DNA from: DALYLB01 sp033763135
Lineage (GTDB): Bacteria > Acidobacteriota > Blastocatellia > RBC074
Reading direction: 5' to 3'
DNA: 64,000 nucleotides
Assembly (NCBI GenBank): GCA_033763135.1
Contig: JANRKY010000229.1
Span: 3,016-67,015 of the forward strand
A program made the position numbers and the translations under genes. The notes under the pieces were generated by a model that saw only the letters and a list, made by a program, of their open reading frames with translations, was not told the origin of the DNA and did not search any database. This document shows, piece after piece, positions 1-9,200 of the stretch. Numbering within the stretch: the first letter of the stretch is position 1; every line of letters begins with the position of its first letter.

Positions 1-1
1 C

Positions 2-874
2 GGCAGCGGCTATCCGGACGAAGGCGAGGCGCTGCGCCGCGAACTCGACGGTTATCTGCGGGACTTCCGGGCCCCCGCGACGAAGCCGATCGTGGGCCTC
101 GCGGCGCCCCACGTCAGCCCGTTCGGCGGCGCGCAATCGTATGCCGCGGCCTATGGTCGCCTGAGCGGCGCGGCCGCGGACCCGCTCCGGGAGAAGACGA
201 TCGTCCTGCTCGGAACATCGCATTACGGCCGCCCGGAACGCTTCGGGCTGACGCGCAAACCCTTTCGCACGCCGCACGGAACGCTCCAACCCGACCGCGA
301 CCTGATCGACCGCCTCGAAGCCCGCGCCGGACAATCGATCGTCATGGAGGATTACTGCCACGCGGTCGAGCACTCGATCGAGTTCCAGGCCGTCTTCCTC
401 CAGCAGATGCTCGGAAGCGAGTTCAAGATTCTGCCGATCCTCTGCGGCCCCTTCGCGAAGGCCCTGCTGTCGGGCGAATCCCCCGAACGCGACGATCACG
501 TGATGCGCTTCTTCGACGCCCTCGGCGAAATCGCCGAGACCGAGGCCTCGAAACTCTTCTGGGTCCTCGGCATCGACCTCGCGCATGTCGGCGTCCGCTA
601 CGGCGACGACCTCGTCGCCATCGCCGGCGAGGGCGAGATGGAAGCCGTCATGACCGAAGACCGCGAACGCCTCGCCCTCGCCTGCGCCGGCCGCGCCGAT
701 GAGTTCTTCGAGATGGTCAAACCCGAACAGGATCGGCTCAAATGGTGCGGCCTCTCGCCGCTCTATACGTTTCTCAGCGTGCTGCCCAACGCGCGCGGCG
801 AACTCCTCCGCTATGATCAATGGAACATCGACGACCAGTCCGTCGTCAGCTTCGCGGCAATCGAATTCGCATGA
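2..874 (+). CDS. amrB: AmmeMemoRadiSam system protein B (Memo family), 5' end cut by window
   Basis: The reading frame is open from base 2, so the gene begins upstream; a GTG at 92 is an internal codon, not a convincing start. The visible ~290 residues carry the Memo-family signature: APHVSPFGG (metal/substrate loop), LLGTSHYG, EHSIEFQ and GIDLAHVG, which supply the conserved histidines, and a C-terminal CGLSP cysteine motif. Memo-like proteins resemble class III extradiol dioxygenases and are usually encoded with an AmmeA1 and a radical-SAM partner; the exact chemistry is unknown. No partner gene is visible, as the upstream side lies outside the window. Family assignment is firm, biochemical role is not. 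Confidence 0.85.
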   Translation, partial: GSGYPDEGEALRRELDGYLRDFRAPATKPIVGLAAPHVSPFGGAQSYAAAYGRLSGAAADPLREKTIVLLGTSHYGRPERFGLTRKPFRTPHGTLQPDRDLIDRLEARAGQSIVMEDYCHAVEHSIEFQAVFLQQMLGSEFKILPILCGPFAKALLSGESPERDDHVMRFFDALGEIAETEASKLFWVLGIDLAHVGVRYGDDLVAIAGEGEMEAVMTEDRERLALACAGRADEFFEMVKPEQDRLKWCGLSPLYTFLSVLPNARGELLRYDQWNIDDQSVVSFAAIEFA

Positions 875-880
875 CAATGT

Positions 881-912
881 CCTATGGGTCCTATAGGTCC
901 CATAGGTCCCAT
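881..912. repeat. ATAGGTCCC tandem repeat
   Basis: Degenerate head-to-tail copies of a 9-10 base unit (CTATGGGTC, CTATAGGTC, CCATAGGTC) fill the gap between the stop of the Memo gene and the ribosome-binding site of the SRAP gene. The same unit recurs at 45975-46031. It is a dispersed intergenic repeat with no visible coding role. Confidence 0.7.
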
Positions 913-943
913 CATCATCACCGGGAGGAAACGCTCAACCACC

Positions 944-1651
944 ATGTGCGGACGATACACCCTCTACCATTATCTCGAAGAGATCGAGGAACGCTTTGAC
1001 GTCGATTTCGAGGAAGACGATTACGAACCGCGCTACAACATCGCGCCCTCGCAATCGGTCGTGACGATCCGCCGGACGGACGCGCGTCGCATGGCGCGGT
1101 GCAAATGGGGGCTCGTCCCCGCCTGGGCGAAAGATCCCGCGATCGGCAACAAGATGATCAACGCCAGGGCCGAGACGCTGGCCGAGAAGCCCTCGTTCAA
1201 ACACGCGCTCGCCAGGCGCCGCTGCCTGATTCCCGCCGATGGATTTTATGAATGGTCGAAAGAGGGCAAGGGGCCAGGTCGGCCGATCCACATTCGCCGC
1301 CGCGACCGCGGCCTCTTCGCCTTCGCCGGCCTCTGGGAGGAATGGAAATCCCCCGATGGGGCGCGGCTGCAGACCTGCACGATCATCACCACCGAACCGA
1401 ACGAGTTGCTCGCGCAATTCCATCACCGCATGGCCGTCATCCTGCATCCGGAAGAAGAAGCGCTCTGGCTCGACCCGGCCGCGCCCGTTCCCGCGCTCCT
1501 CTCGCTGCTGCGCCCCTCTCCGGCCGACGACCTCGAAGCCTTCGAGGTCTCCCGCGCCGTCAACAAACCGGGCTTCGACGATCCCTCCTGCATCGAACCG
1601 GCGCCTATCGTGACGCAGCTCCCGCTGATCCCGGGCTCCCCCGAGGAATGA
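944..1651 (+). CDS. SOS response-associated peptidase (SRAP/YedK-HMCES family)
   Basis: This 235-residue protein belongs to the SRAP family, which forms a thiazolidine DNA-protein crosslink with abasic sites in single-stranded DNA and shields them. The ATG at 944 is chosen because it puts the catalytic cysteine at position 2 (MCGRYTL), which must become N-terminal, and because GGGAGGAA lies 14-22 bases upstream. Other family residues are present: N73 in NARAET, E103 in FYEW and H160 in the HHRMAVIL segment. KWGLVPAW and CLIPADGFYEW are standard SRAP motifs. An upstream in-frame ATG at 884 would only translate the tandem repeat. It probably has its own promoter, as SRAP genes are often solitary. 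Confidence 0.93.
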   Translation: MCGRYTLYHYLEEIEERFDVDFEEDDYEPRYNIAPSQSVVTIRRTDARRMARCKWGLVPAWAKDPAIGNKMINARAETLAEKPSFKHALARRRCLIPADGFYEWSKEGKGPGRPIHIRRRDRGLFAFAGLWEEWKSPDGARLQTCTIITTEPNELLAQFHHRMAVILHPEEEALWLDPAAPVPALLSLLRPSPADDLEAFEVSRAVNKPGFDDPSCIEPAPIVTQLPLIPGSPEE

Positions 1652-1768
1652 ATCGGAACAGAATCGTTTCGGCCTGTGTATGCAGGTATTTCCTTTTGTT
1701 ACCCGCGATTAACATGGAAATAACATTGAAGATGCGATGGGCGCTCAATTCGCGCCTGAAGGGGAGTC

Positions 1769-1796
1769 GCCGAGCTCGCGCTCGGCGGTTCCGGGA
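1769..1796. repeat. GCCGAGC/GCTCGGC hairpin unit between convergent genes
   Basis: A 7-bp perfect stem (GCCGAGC...GCTCGGC) is followed by GGTTCCGGGA. The unit lies between the 3' ends of the SRAP and SDR genes. A nearly identical unit occurs twice in tandem at 38651-38706, again between convergent 3' ends, so it may serve as a bidirectional 3'-end or REP-like element. There is no T-run, so it is not a classical intrinsic terminator. Confidence 0.6.
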
Positions 1797-1808
1797 ATCG
1801 ATCATTGC

Positions 1809-2600
1809 TCAGAAGGTGCGGATGCGGCGAATGACCTGGGTATAGAGCCAGGGGGCGAACCGTTTGAGATAGACGCCCATGACCTCCCAGCCGCCGATGA
1901 GGGCTTCGTCCTTTCGGCGGGCAACGGCGTTGAGCGTCTTTTCGGCGCATTTCTCGGCGGACATGCCGCGGGCGATGTAGTTGTCGAGTTTGCCGTGTTT
2001 GCTGCCGTCGGCGGCGAGGGCGTTTTCGGAGATGTTGGTGCGAACGAAGCCGGGACAGATCATGGTGACGGCGATGCCGTCGGGGTGGACTTCGGCGCGA
2101 AGGCTGTTGAACCAGCCCTGGAGGGCGTGTTTCGAGGCGGCGTAGGCCGAGCGCATGGGCGTCGAGAGATAGCCGGCAAGGCTGCTGACGACGACGATCT
2201 GGCCCGATTTGCGGGCGAGCATCGCGGGAAGCACGGCCTTGGTGAGCGCGAGCGTGCCGAAATAGTTGGTGTCCATCACGGCGCGTTCGACCGCCATCGT
2301 GCTCTCGACGCCGCGGGAACGCTGGCTGATCCCGCCGTTGTTGACGAGGATGTCGATCCGTCCGAAGAGGGCCTCGGCGGCGGCGGCCTTCGCGGGCAGC
2401 GCGTCGAGCTGCTGCAGATCAAGCGGCAGCGCCCGCGCGTTGTCGGGCGAGGCGCATCCGGCGCGAACGCGTTCGAGCTCGGCTTCGCGGCGGCCGGAGA
2501 GAATGAGCTTCGCGCCTTCGCGGCTGAAGGCGTACGCGAGCGCCTCGCCGATGCCCGACGAAGCGCCCGTGATCCAGACGACTTGATTCTGAAATCTCAT
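1809..2600 (-). CDS. SDR family NAD(P)-dependent oxidoreductase
   Basis: A classical short-chain dehydrogenase/reductase of 263 residues. The Rossmann motif TGASSGIG is at 11-18, the NNGG motif at 87-90, and the catalytic set N112, S140, Y153 and K157 (YAASK) is complete. The arginine-rich SGRREAEL after beta-2 suggests a preference for NADPH, by family analogy. The substrate is unknown. Its ATG overlaps the stop codon of the upstream coiled-coil gene (ATGA), so the two are probably translationally coupled. The C-terminal WLYTQVIRRI segment could be membrane-peripheral, but no clear transmembrane helix is seen. Confidence 0.92.
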   Translation of the reverse strand: MRFQNQVVWITGASSGIGEALAYAFSREGAKLILSGRREAELERVRAGCASPDNARALPLDLQQLDALPAKAAAAEALFGRIDILVNNGGISQRSRGVESTMAVERAVMDTNYFGTLALTKAVLPAMLARKSGQIVVVSSLAGYLSTPMRSAYAASKHALQGWFNSLRAEVHPDGIAVTMICPGFVRTNISENALAADGSKHGKLDNYIARGMSAEKCAEKTLNAVARRKDEALIGGWEVMGVYLKRFAPWLYTQVIRRIRTF

Positions 2601-4156
2601 AGTTTCTCGTTATATTTCTTCTCGTGTTCGCGTTTCGCGCTTCCGACCCAGTCATCGCGGCGGATGCGGCCGCGGAAGCGTTCGAGCTGTGCGTCGATTC
2701 GCTCGATCTCCTCGTCGCTCCAGGTTGCGATCTGGCGAAAGGCGTGGACGCCGAGTTTATGCAGCAGTTTTTCGAGCGTGGGGCCGACGCCGTGAATCAG
2801 CTTGAGGTCGTCGGCGGCGGGTTCGCGTGCGGCCTGCGCTTCGAGTTCGGCGATGCGGCCGCGAAGGCGGCTGATCTCGGCGTCTTTTTCGCCGAGGGTC
2901 GAAACGGACGCTTCGAGTTCGCCGATCCAGCCGCGCAGGCTGCCGATCTCGGCGTCCTTCTCGCCGAGAAGCTGATTCATGGACTCCAATTCGGCGATAT
3001 GAGCGCGGAGGTGGCCGATCTCGATGTCCTTTTCGGTCTGCATCAACTGGAAGCGGGCTTCGAACTGGGAGAGACGGGTCTCGCGGTCGAAGAGCTGCGC
3101 GCCGAGCGGTTCGAGCTCGGCGATGCGGGCGGTCAGAGCGGTGATTTCGGCGGCCTGATCGCTGAGCGATTCGAGGCGCTGCGCATCGATGTCGCGGAAT
3201 CGAGCTTCGGCTTCGCTGTGTGATTCTCCGTCGGAGAGGAGTTCGGCGATGCGGGCCCGGAGCTTGTCGATCTCGTCCTCCTTCTCGTCGGCGAGGATTT
3301 CGTGGCGCAGTTCCAGGTCGCGGATGCGGGCATCGCGTTCGACGAGCTGCCCGTGAAGCGGCTCCAGCTCTTTCAGCCGAAGCTGGAGCAGAGAGATCGC
3401 GGAGTCCTTGTCGCGCAGGGCGTCGAGCTGGCGGGCGTCCGCGGCGGCGAGCTTCGCTTCCAGCTCGTGGATGCGGGCGTTTGCGCCGTCGAGATCGGCC
3501 TGGGAGACGACGGACGCCTCCAACGCCTGAATGCGCGCGGCGGACGATTCGATCTGCGCATCCCGCGTCTTGAGGGCGTCGGCGTGGCCAGCTTCGAGCT
3601 GCGTCAATTGCAGATCGCGGTCTCGGAGCTGAAGGGCGAGCGGCGCGAGTTCTTCGACGCGTCCCCGCAGCGAGCGGGCCTCATCGTCCCGCGCGGCGAG
3701 CTGCAGTTTCAGCGCGGCGATCTCGGCGGCCTGTTGCGGATCGGGCGCCGGCGGACGGGCCTCGGCGTCATCGAGTCTGCCGCGAACCAGCGTCAGCTCG
3801 TGGGCGAGGGCATCGATCTCGGTCTGTTTCGAGGCGATCTCGCTTTTGACGTCGCCGATCGCATCGAGCGTCGTCTGCAGGGTCGCGATCTCGGAATCCC
3901 GGGCGCGAAGCGCCTCTGACGAGGCCGTGAGTTCCGACTTGAGCGAGGCGAGCTGGTCCTTATACGAGTTCAGATCGCTCCGCGCGACCTCCAGATCGCG
4001 CTCGTGGCCGCGCAATCGCTGTTCCCAGCTCTCGTTCTCCGCGCGTGAAATGCGGCGGCCGGCGGCCAGCCGCAACAGCCATCCAAGAATCAGGCCGATC
4101 AGCCAGACAATCAGGATGATGAAGAAGAATTTCGTGAAGAATTCCCAAAAGCCCAT
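2597..4156 (-). CDS. Membrane-anchored coiled-coil protein with C-terminal H3TH (flap-endonuclease-like) domain
   Basis: The 519-residue protein has one N-terminal hydrophobic segment (about residues 8-31). A very long heptad-rich coiled coil follows (about 35-445), with a recurring motif of the type IAELE preceded by ~45 residues. The C-terminal ~65 residues begin DDLKLIHGVGPTLEKLL, the helix-hairpin-helix/H3TH fold of COG3743 ('predicted 5' DNA nuclease, flap endonuclease-1-like'). In that family the domain usually sits at the C-terminus of small or coiled-coil proteins and no nuclease active site is evident, so a binding or scaffold role is as likely. It precedes the SDR gene with a 4-base overlap. 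Confidence 0.75.
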   Translation of the reverse strand: MGFWEFFTKFFFIILIVWLIGLILGWLLRLAAGRRISRAENESWEQRLRGHERDLEVARSDLNSYKDQLASLKSELTASSEALRARDSEIATLQTTLDAIGDVKSEIASKQTEIDALAHELTLVRGRLDDAEARPPAPDPQQAAEIAALKLQLAARDDEARSLRGRVEELAPLALQLRDRDLQLTQLEAGHADALKTRDAQIESSAARIQALEASVVSQADLDGANARIHELEAKLAAADARQLDALRDKDSAISLLQLRLKELEPLHGQLVERDARIRDLELRHEILADEKEDEIDKLRARIAELLSDGESHSEAEARFRDIDAQRLESLSDQAAEITALTARIAELEPLGAQLFDRETRLSQFEARFQLMQTEKDIEIGHLRAHIAELESMNQLLGEKDAEIGSLRGWIGELEASVSTLGEKDAEISRLRGRIAELEAQAAREPAADDLKLIHGVGPTLEKLLHKLGVHAFRQIATWSDEEIERIDAQLERFRGRIRRDDWVGSAKREHEKKYNEKL

Positions 4157-4199
4157 ATTTCACTTTGCAGGCGTACGCGATCTGACCGCATACGTCAGT

Positions 4200-6017
4200 T
4201 CATGCGTTTCCTTCGTTGCCGGACCAGAGCCGATTGACGATGCGAAGCAGGACCAGGCCGCTGACCGCGAAGACGGCGAGCAGGACGAAGGCGGCGGTCA
4301 GCCTGCCGTACAGAAAGTTGCCGACGGTAAAGAGCGAGGCCCAGATCATGATCGATCCGGCGACCCAGCCGAGCAGGGCCTGCGGGATGTTGTCGCCGGC
4401 CTGGGCGGCGTCCGCCTTGGAGATGCCGGCGGCTTCGCGGATCGGCTCCCAGCCGGGGCCGGAGGGACAGACGGCGCGATAGAAATCGATCAGGACCTGA
4501 CGGTCGGTCGCGGGCGCCAGATAGGCCGCGAGCACCCAGCAGACCGTGGTGACGGCGATCGTGATGATGAGCTTCATCGCGGAGGTGGTCGAATAGAGCT
4601 GATTCTTCTCCAGCACGATGAAGACGACCGAGATCAGAAAGGAGCTGATCATTGCGGCGACTTCGCACCAGGCGTTGATCCGCCACCAGAACCAGCGCAT
4701 CAGATAGAGCAGCCCCGTTCCCGCGCCGACCTGCAGAATGATGTCGAAGGCGTCCTTGGCCGTATCGAGCAGATAGACGACGGCCGACGAGAGCAGAAAG
4801 AGCGCGACGGTCACCACGCGCCCCATCTGGACGTAATGCCGCTCTTCCGCCGTCTTGTTCATAAAGCGGCGATAGAAATCGTGCACGAGATAGGAGGCGC
4901 CCCAGTTGAGGTGCGTCAGGATCGTCGAGGAGTTGGCCGCCACCAGACCGCCGACCATCAGCCCGACAAAGCCCACGGGCAGAAACTTGAGCATCGCCGG
5001 ATAGGCGATGTCGTGACCCAGCAGTTTGGGATCGAGATTCGGGAACGAGGCCTGAATATCCGAGAGCTGCGGATAGACCAGAATCGAGGCCAGACCGACC
5101 AGAATCCACGGCCACGGACGCAGCACATAATGTGCGACGTTGAAGAAGAGCACTGCGCCGAGCGCATCCTTCTCCGATTTCGAGGCGAGCATGCGCTGCG
5201 CCATATAGCTGCCGCCGCCGGGCTCGGCGCCGGGATACCAGACCGACCACCACTGCACCGCGATCGGAATGATGAAGACGGCCACGGCCGTGTCCCAGTT
5301 GTTCGTGAAATCGGGAAGCACGTTCAGATAATTGATGCCGCCCGGGCCCGGCGTGTTCGAAAGCTTCTCGACAAGCCCGCTCATCCCGCCGACCGCCGGA
5401 TGCTTGAGCGCGAACCAGGCCGCCGCGATCACCGCCGTCATCTTGATGAAGAACTGGATCATATCGATGACCAGCACGCCCCAAAGACCGGAATGGGCCG
5501 CAAAGACCACATTGAGCAGCCCGACGAAGAGCAGCGTCTGCCAGCGCTCCATCCCGAAGAGGACATTCGCGATCTTGCAGGCGGCCAGATTGACCGACGC
5601 CATGATCAGACAATTGAAGAGCAGCCCCAGATAGATCGCGCGAAAGCCGCGCACCGCGCTGGCCGCCGTCCCGGAATACCGGATCTCATAAAACTCCAGG
5701 TCCGTCAGCACATTCGATCGCCGCCACAACCGCGCGTAAAAGAAGACCGTCGCCACGCCCGTCAGGACGAAGGCCCACCAGACCCAGTTTCCCGCCACGC
5801 CGTTGCGCCGGACGATATCCGTCACCAGATTCGGCGTGTCGCTGCTGAAGGTCGTCGCCACCATCGAAAGACCCGCCAGCCACCACGGCACCGATCGCCC
5901 CGACGCGAAGAACTCCGAGGTGCTCTCTCCCGACCGCTTCCCGAAAAAGAGCGCCGGAATGAAACAGACGGCAACGGCAATGAAGGCGATGATCCAGTCA
6001 ATCGCAGTCAGGTGCAT
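4200..6017 (-). CDS. Sodium/solute symporter (SSS family)
   Basis: A 605-residue integral membrane protein with about 13-14 hydrophobic helices, starting IDWIIAFIAVAVCF and containing GRSVPWWLAG and TFSSDTPN in the first helices, as in SSS-family Na+/solute transporters. The frame is open to 6266, but ATG at 6017 is chosen because AAAGGA lies just upstream and the protein then begins directly with TM1; the extra 83 residues would cover repeat-like intergenic DNA. The substrate cannot be inferred. It lies 245 bases downstream of the TcA gene and 43 bases upstream of the coiled-coil gene on the same strand. Confidence 0.88.
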   Translation of the reverse strand: MHLTAIDWIIAFIAVAVCFIPALFFGKRSGESTSEFFASGRSVPWWLAGLSMVATTFSSDTPNLVTDIVRRNGVAGNWVWWAFVLTGVATVFFYARLWRRSNVLTDLEFYEIRYSGTAASAVRGFRAIYLGLLFNCLIMASVNLAACKIANVLFGMERWQTLLFVGLLNVVFAAHSGLWGVLVIDMIQFFIKMTAVIAAAWFALKHPAVGGMSGLVEKLSNTPGPGGINYLNVLPDFTNNWDTAVAVFIIPIAVQWWSVWYPGAEPGGGSYMAQRMLASKSEKDALGAVLFFNVAHYVLRPWPWILVGLASILVYPQLSDIQASFPNLDPKLLGHDIAYPAMLKFLPVGFVGLMVGGLVAANSSTILTHLNWGASYLVHDFYRRFMNKTAEERHYVQMGRVVTVALFLLSSAVVYLLDTAKDAFDIILQVGAGTGLLYLMRWFWWRINAWCEVAAMISSFLISVVFIVLEKNQLYSTTSAMKLIITIAVTTVCWVLAAYLAPATDRQVLIDFYRAVCPSGPGWEPIREAAGISKADAAQAGDNIPQALLGWVAGSIMIWASLFTVGNFLYGRLTAAFVLLAVFAVSGLVLLRIVNRLWSGNEGNA

Positions 6018-6162
6018 GCAATGGTCCTTTCGATCCGAATTGTAAGGTTGTAAATACGATACTGACGCGAGCTTGCCGCCGGCATAGTACCGGCTGGCGG
6101 GGGATCTGTCGAGAAGACGAACGAGGAAATCCTCCGCCGGGGCGTGAGTAATAGTGAGACAC

Positions 6163-6225
6163 AAAAGCCCCGTTAGGGCGATGGATGGCAGCCGGCTGTG
6201 GAGCGAAGCGTATCCGCACCCGTGT
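6163..6225. repeat. Dispersed intergenic repeat-like sequence (GCCCCGTTAGGGCG)
   Basis: The gap between TcA and the symporter (6018-6262) contains AAAAGCCCCGTTAGGGCGAT followed by GCCGGCTGTGGAGCGAAGCG. The first part forms a short hairpin. From memory, this wording resembles dispersed repeats common in several high-G+C soil bacteria. Only one copy is visible here, so the assignment is tentative. Confidence 0.35.
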
Positions 6226-6262
6226 TCGAGGACGCAACTGAGCCCGCGCAGGTCGCTGGCTT

Positions 6263-9200
6263 TCACGAAAAAGGAAGAGTAACTCCAGAGTACGTCAGAA
6301 CAAAAAGCACCTCTTCGATCTCGTGGTCCCTCAGGCGGTTTCTAAACTCTTCGGTATCCGGCAGCGCCAGCTCCCATTCTCCGATCGGCGTTCGACCGAT
6401 CATCTCAAGCCAGCTCGTCGCATTGCCGCGTCGCGTGCTGATGATTCCATCGATGGAATTTGCCGCGCCGCCAAGCGCGCCAGCTTCACTCTGTGGCGTG
6501 AAACTGAATTGTTCGACCGCAACTTCAAACGAACGTCCCGATTGTCGCGAGAAATAGAGCACCACGTGCGCGATGCGTAGATCGTCCAGGTTTGGCGGAA
6601 AGTCGCTCCGTGTCGTCTGAAAGCGAACGACCATTGGCGTCGCTGTTTGATCGGGATTATGCAGGTCATACCAGGCGTCGGGGAATTGCTGCCTGAAGCT
6701 GAAAGCGCGGTCGGCGATGAACTGCGAATCCATGGCCTGAATGACCTGCTGCCGGTAGTCATTGCTGTCGAGCGCGGTGTAATCGATCGTGAACAGCACA
6801 TCCGCGATCGAATCGTAATTGAAAAAGTTCGCCGCTTTGGGCAATCGAAATTCCCAGGTCGCATCGACGCCGATGCCTTCGAATGGCAGGAGCAATTCGG
6901 GCTGCGGGTTGAGTTCGAACACCCCGGTGGCGTTAAGCGGCGAAGTAAGGGCAACCGATTCCGGCCCGCGATTCAACACAACGGTCTGGAATTGCTCGCC
7001 GCCGACAACGACGCGCGAGGCGCCGGTCGTGGAGAGCGTCGCCTTGATTCCGTGAACCGGTGGGATGAGCGCGGCGACCGAAGTCCGTACCTGTTTGATT
7101 AGCCGCAGATAGTGGCCGGGGAAATCGTGGTCGAAGAGTCCCAGCGGCGTCTCGAAGACCATCACCCCCGTCTCTCGAAACCGCTGAAAAGCCTCCGGAT
7201 AAAGCTGCGCGAGCGAAATGGTCTTGCTCAACTGCAGCTTGCGGCGATTGGTGTTGAAGGCGTATTGATCGAGCCGATAGAGGTCTTCGAGCAAACGCGC
7301 CGAGCCGGTCAGGCCTTTGCGGTCGGGCGCCGAGTCGTTGAATGCGCCGCCTTCGATCGTGATGTTCCAGTAATCCGATTGAATCATCGCCGGCGGAGGC
7401 TCCTGCCGCTCGAAGGCGAGCTGATTCTCGGCAAGCCTGGCCATCGATGTCGCCTGCTGCAAAAAGTAACTGTAAACGCTTTCGAGCACATCGCTCATCC
7501 ACGCGAACAGCTCGACGTTGGTGAATTGATGATCGAGAAATTCGAGCGTCTCGCGGGCGTGGCTCGCTTCGAGTTCCGAAATGACAAACTCCTGGCCGAC
7601 GATCTGGAGTTGGCTTTCGGCCAGCTCCATCTGCTGGGCGCCAATCAGTACGTCTTGCGTGGCGATGCTCTTTGACAGTTTCCAGTCATTAAGCCGGCGT
7701 TCAAAACTCGCCATCGCGGCGCTTGCCTGTGACTGGCGCCTGGCGTCATTGACGCCCTGAACATTGGCCAGTTCCTGCCCTATTGCGAAGCCGATGACGG
7801 GCAAAGCCGCGGCGCCGGCCGCGCTGCTTTGCACGCTGGCGAGCGAAGCGAGGAAAGCTTGAATACCTTGTTGCGCAGCCCGCGCCAGTGCGACGTTGTT
7901 TTCAAATTGCGCGATATCGTCATAAGCCTGGAGCATGTCCAGTTCATGCTGGTTAAGTCCCGCCGATATCCATTCATCGAAAGTATCGACCTGAATCTGC
8001 GCCCGATCGCGCTGCAGCGCGGCGAGTTTGATCCCCTTTCGCGCCTGATCGATGCGCAGCTGTTGAAGCTGGACTCGCGCGCCTGACATCTCTACGTTCT
8101 GCCGTGCCTGCAGCCGCGTGAAGGCGGCCTGATCGCGTTTTTCGAGCGCGGACAGAAATGCGCTCTCGACCTGCTGTGCGATGCTGACCAGTTCCTTCGC
8201 GCGTTCAATCAGCGCGTTGTAGCGGTAAGCCGTGGCGGGGATCGAACTCAAAGCCGGCAGGATCAGTTGTCCGCCGGCACCGATCTGCGGCAGGCCGGTA
8301 ACGGAATCGGTCTGCGCGGCGTAAGGCGCCTGTTGGCGCAACATCCCGGCAATATTCAAACAGTTGCGCAATTTATGAAGATTGCTCTCGGCCCGCAGCT
8401 TGAGCGATTGGGGGACGGGGTTTTCCGGGGTGCAGAACGACGGATCCAACGCGGCGGGAATGAAGACAAAGGTCGCCGGGGTGACCGTTCCGACGCCATG
8501 GATCGGACTGGCTGTCAAAGCCGCGTTGACCAGGACGCCGTTCGACGGATCGACCTGTTCCCGCGGCGGAACCCCACGAATCAAGCTCGCCGGTTGCGCC
8601 GAAGGCCTCGAACCAGGCGTCGTCATCGCCCTTTCGCGCAGCCATGGAAGCGGGATTCGTTCCGAGGTCAGGCGTTCTTCCGGAATTTCTGCGACCGTCG
8701 AGAGGCTTGAGATAAAGGCGTCGCCCTGCGCGCGAGCCGCTTTGAGCGCCGCGCCGGCCAGCGCGGGACGCGCCAGCAGCGCGGCAAAAGTCGCCGACTC
8801 GGCCTCCGCGCGGTCTGCCAGCGCTGTCGTCAGGCGGCGCGTCTGTGCGCCGGCTTCCACCTCGCGGCGGACGGTTGCACGCACGCTCTCGAAGCGCTGA
8901 GCCTCGCTCATTCCGCGGTCGATGATGATCGTTTGAATCTCCTGGTTGACCTCTGCCAGGCGCTGCGCGTCGGTTATTTTCGCCAACCCGCTCAACGCGC
9001 CGTTGTATGCGTCGATCCAGTCCGGGTTTAGCGTTGCGACCAGAAAGACGAAACTGGTTTGGCAAAGACTCGGACCGGGGATCAAGCGACCCTCGTTCAA
9101 AATATCGAGCGCGGTTTCGTACAAAACACGCGCGCGCGCGTTCGATTCGACAGTGTCGCGCGTAAACTCGGCGTCCGCGTAATCCAGCAGACATCTCACC

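Noticed and set aside
6018..6266. 83-residue N-terminal extension of the sodium/solute symporter
   Set aside because: It has no family similarity, covers hairpin-rich repeat DNA, and ATG 6017 has a better ribosome-binding site and leads straight into TM1.
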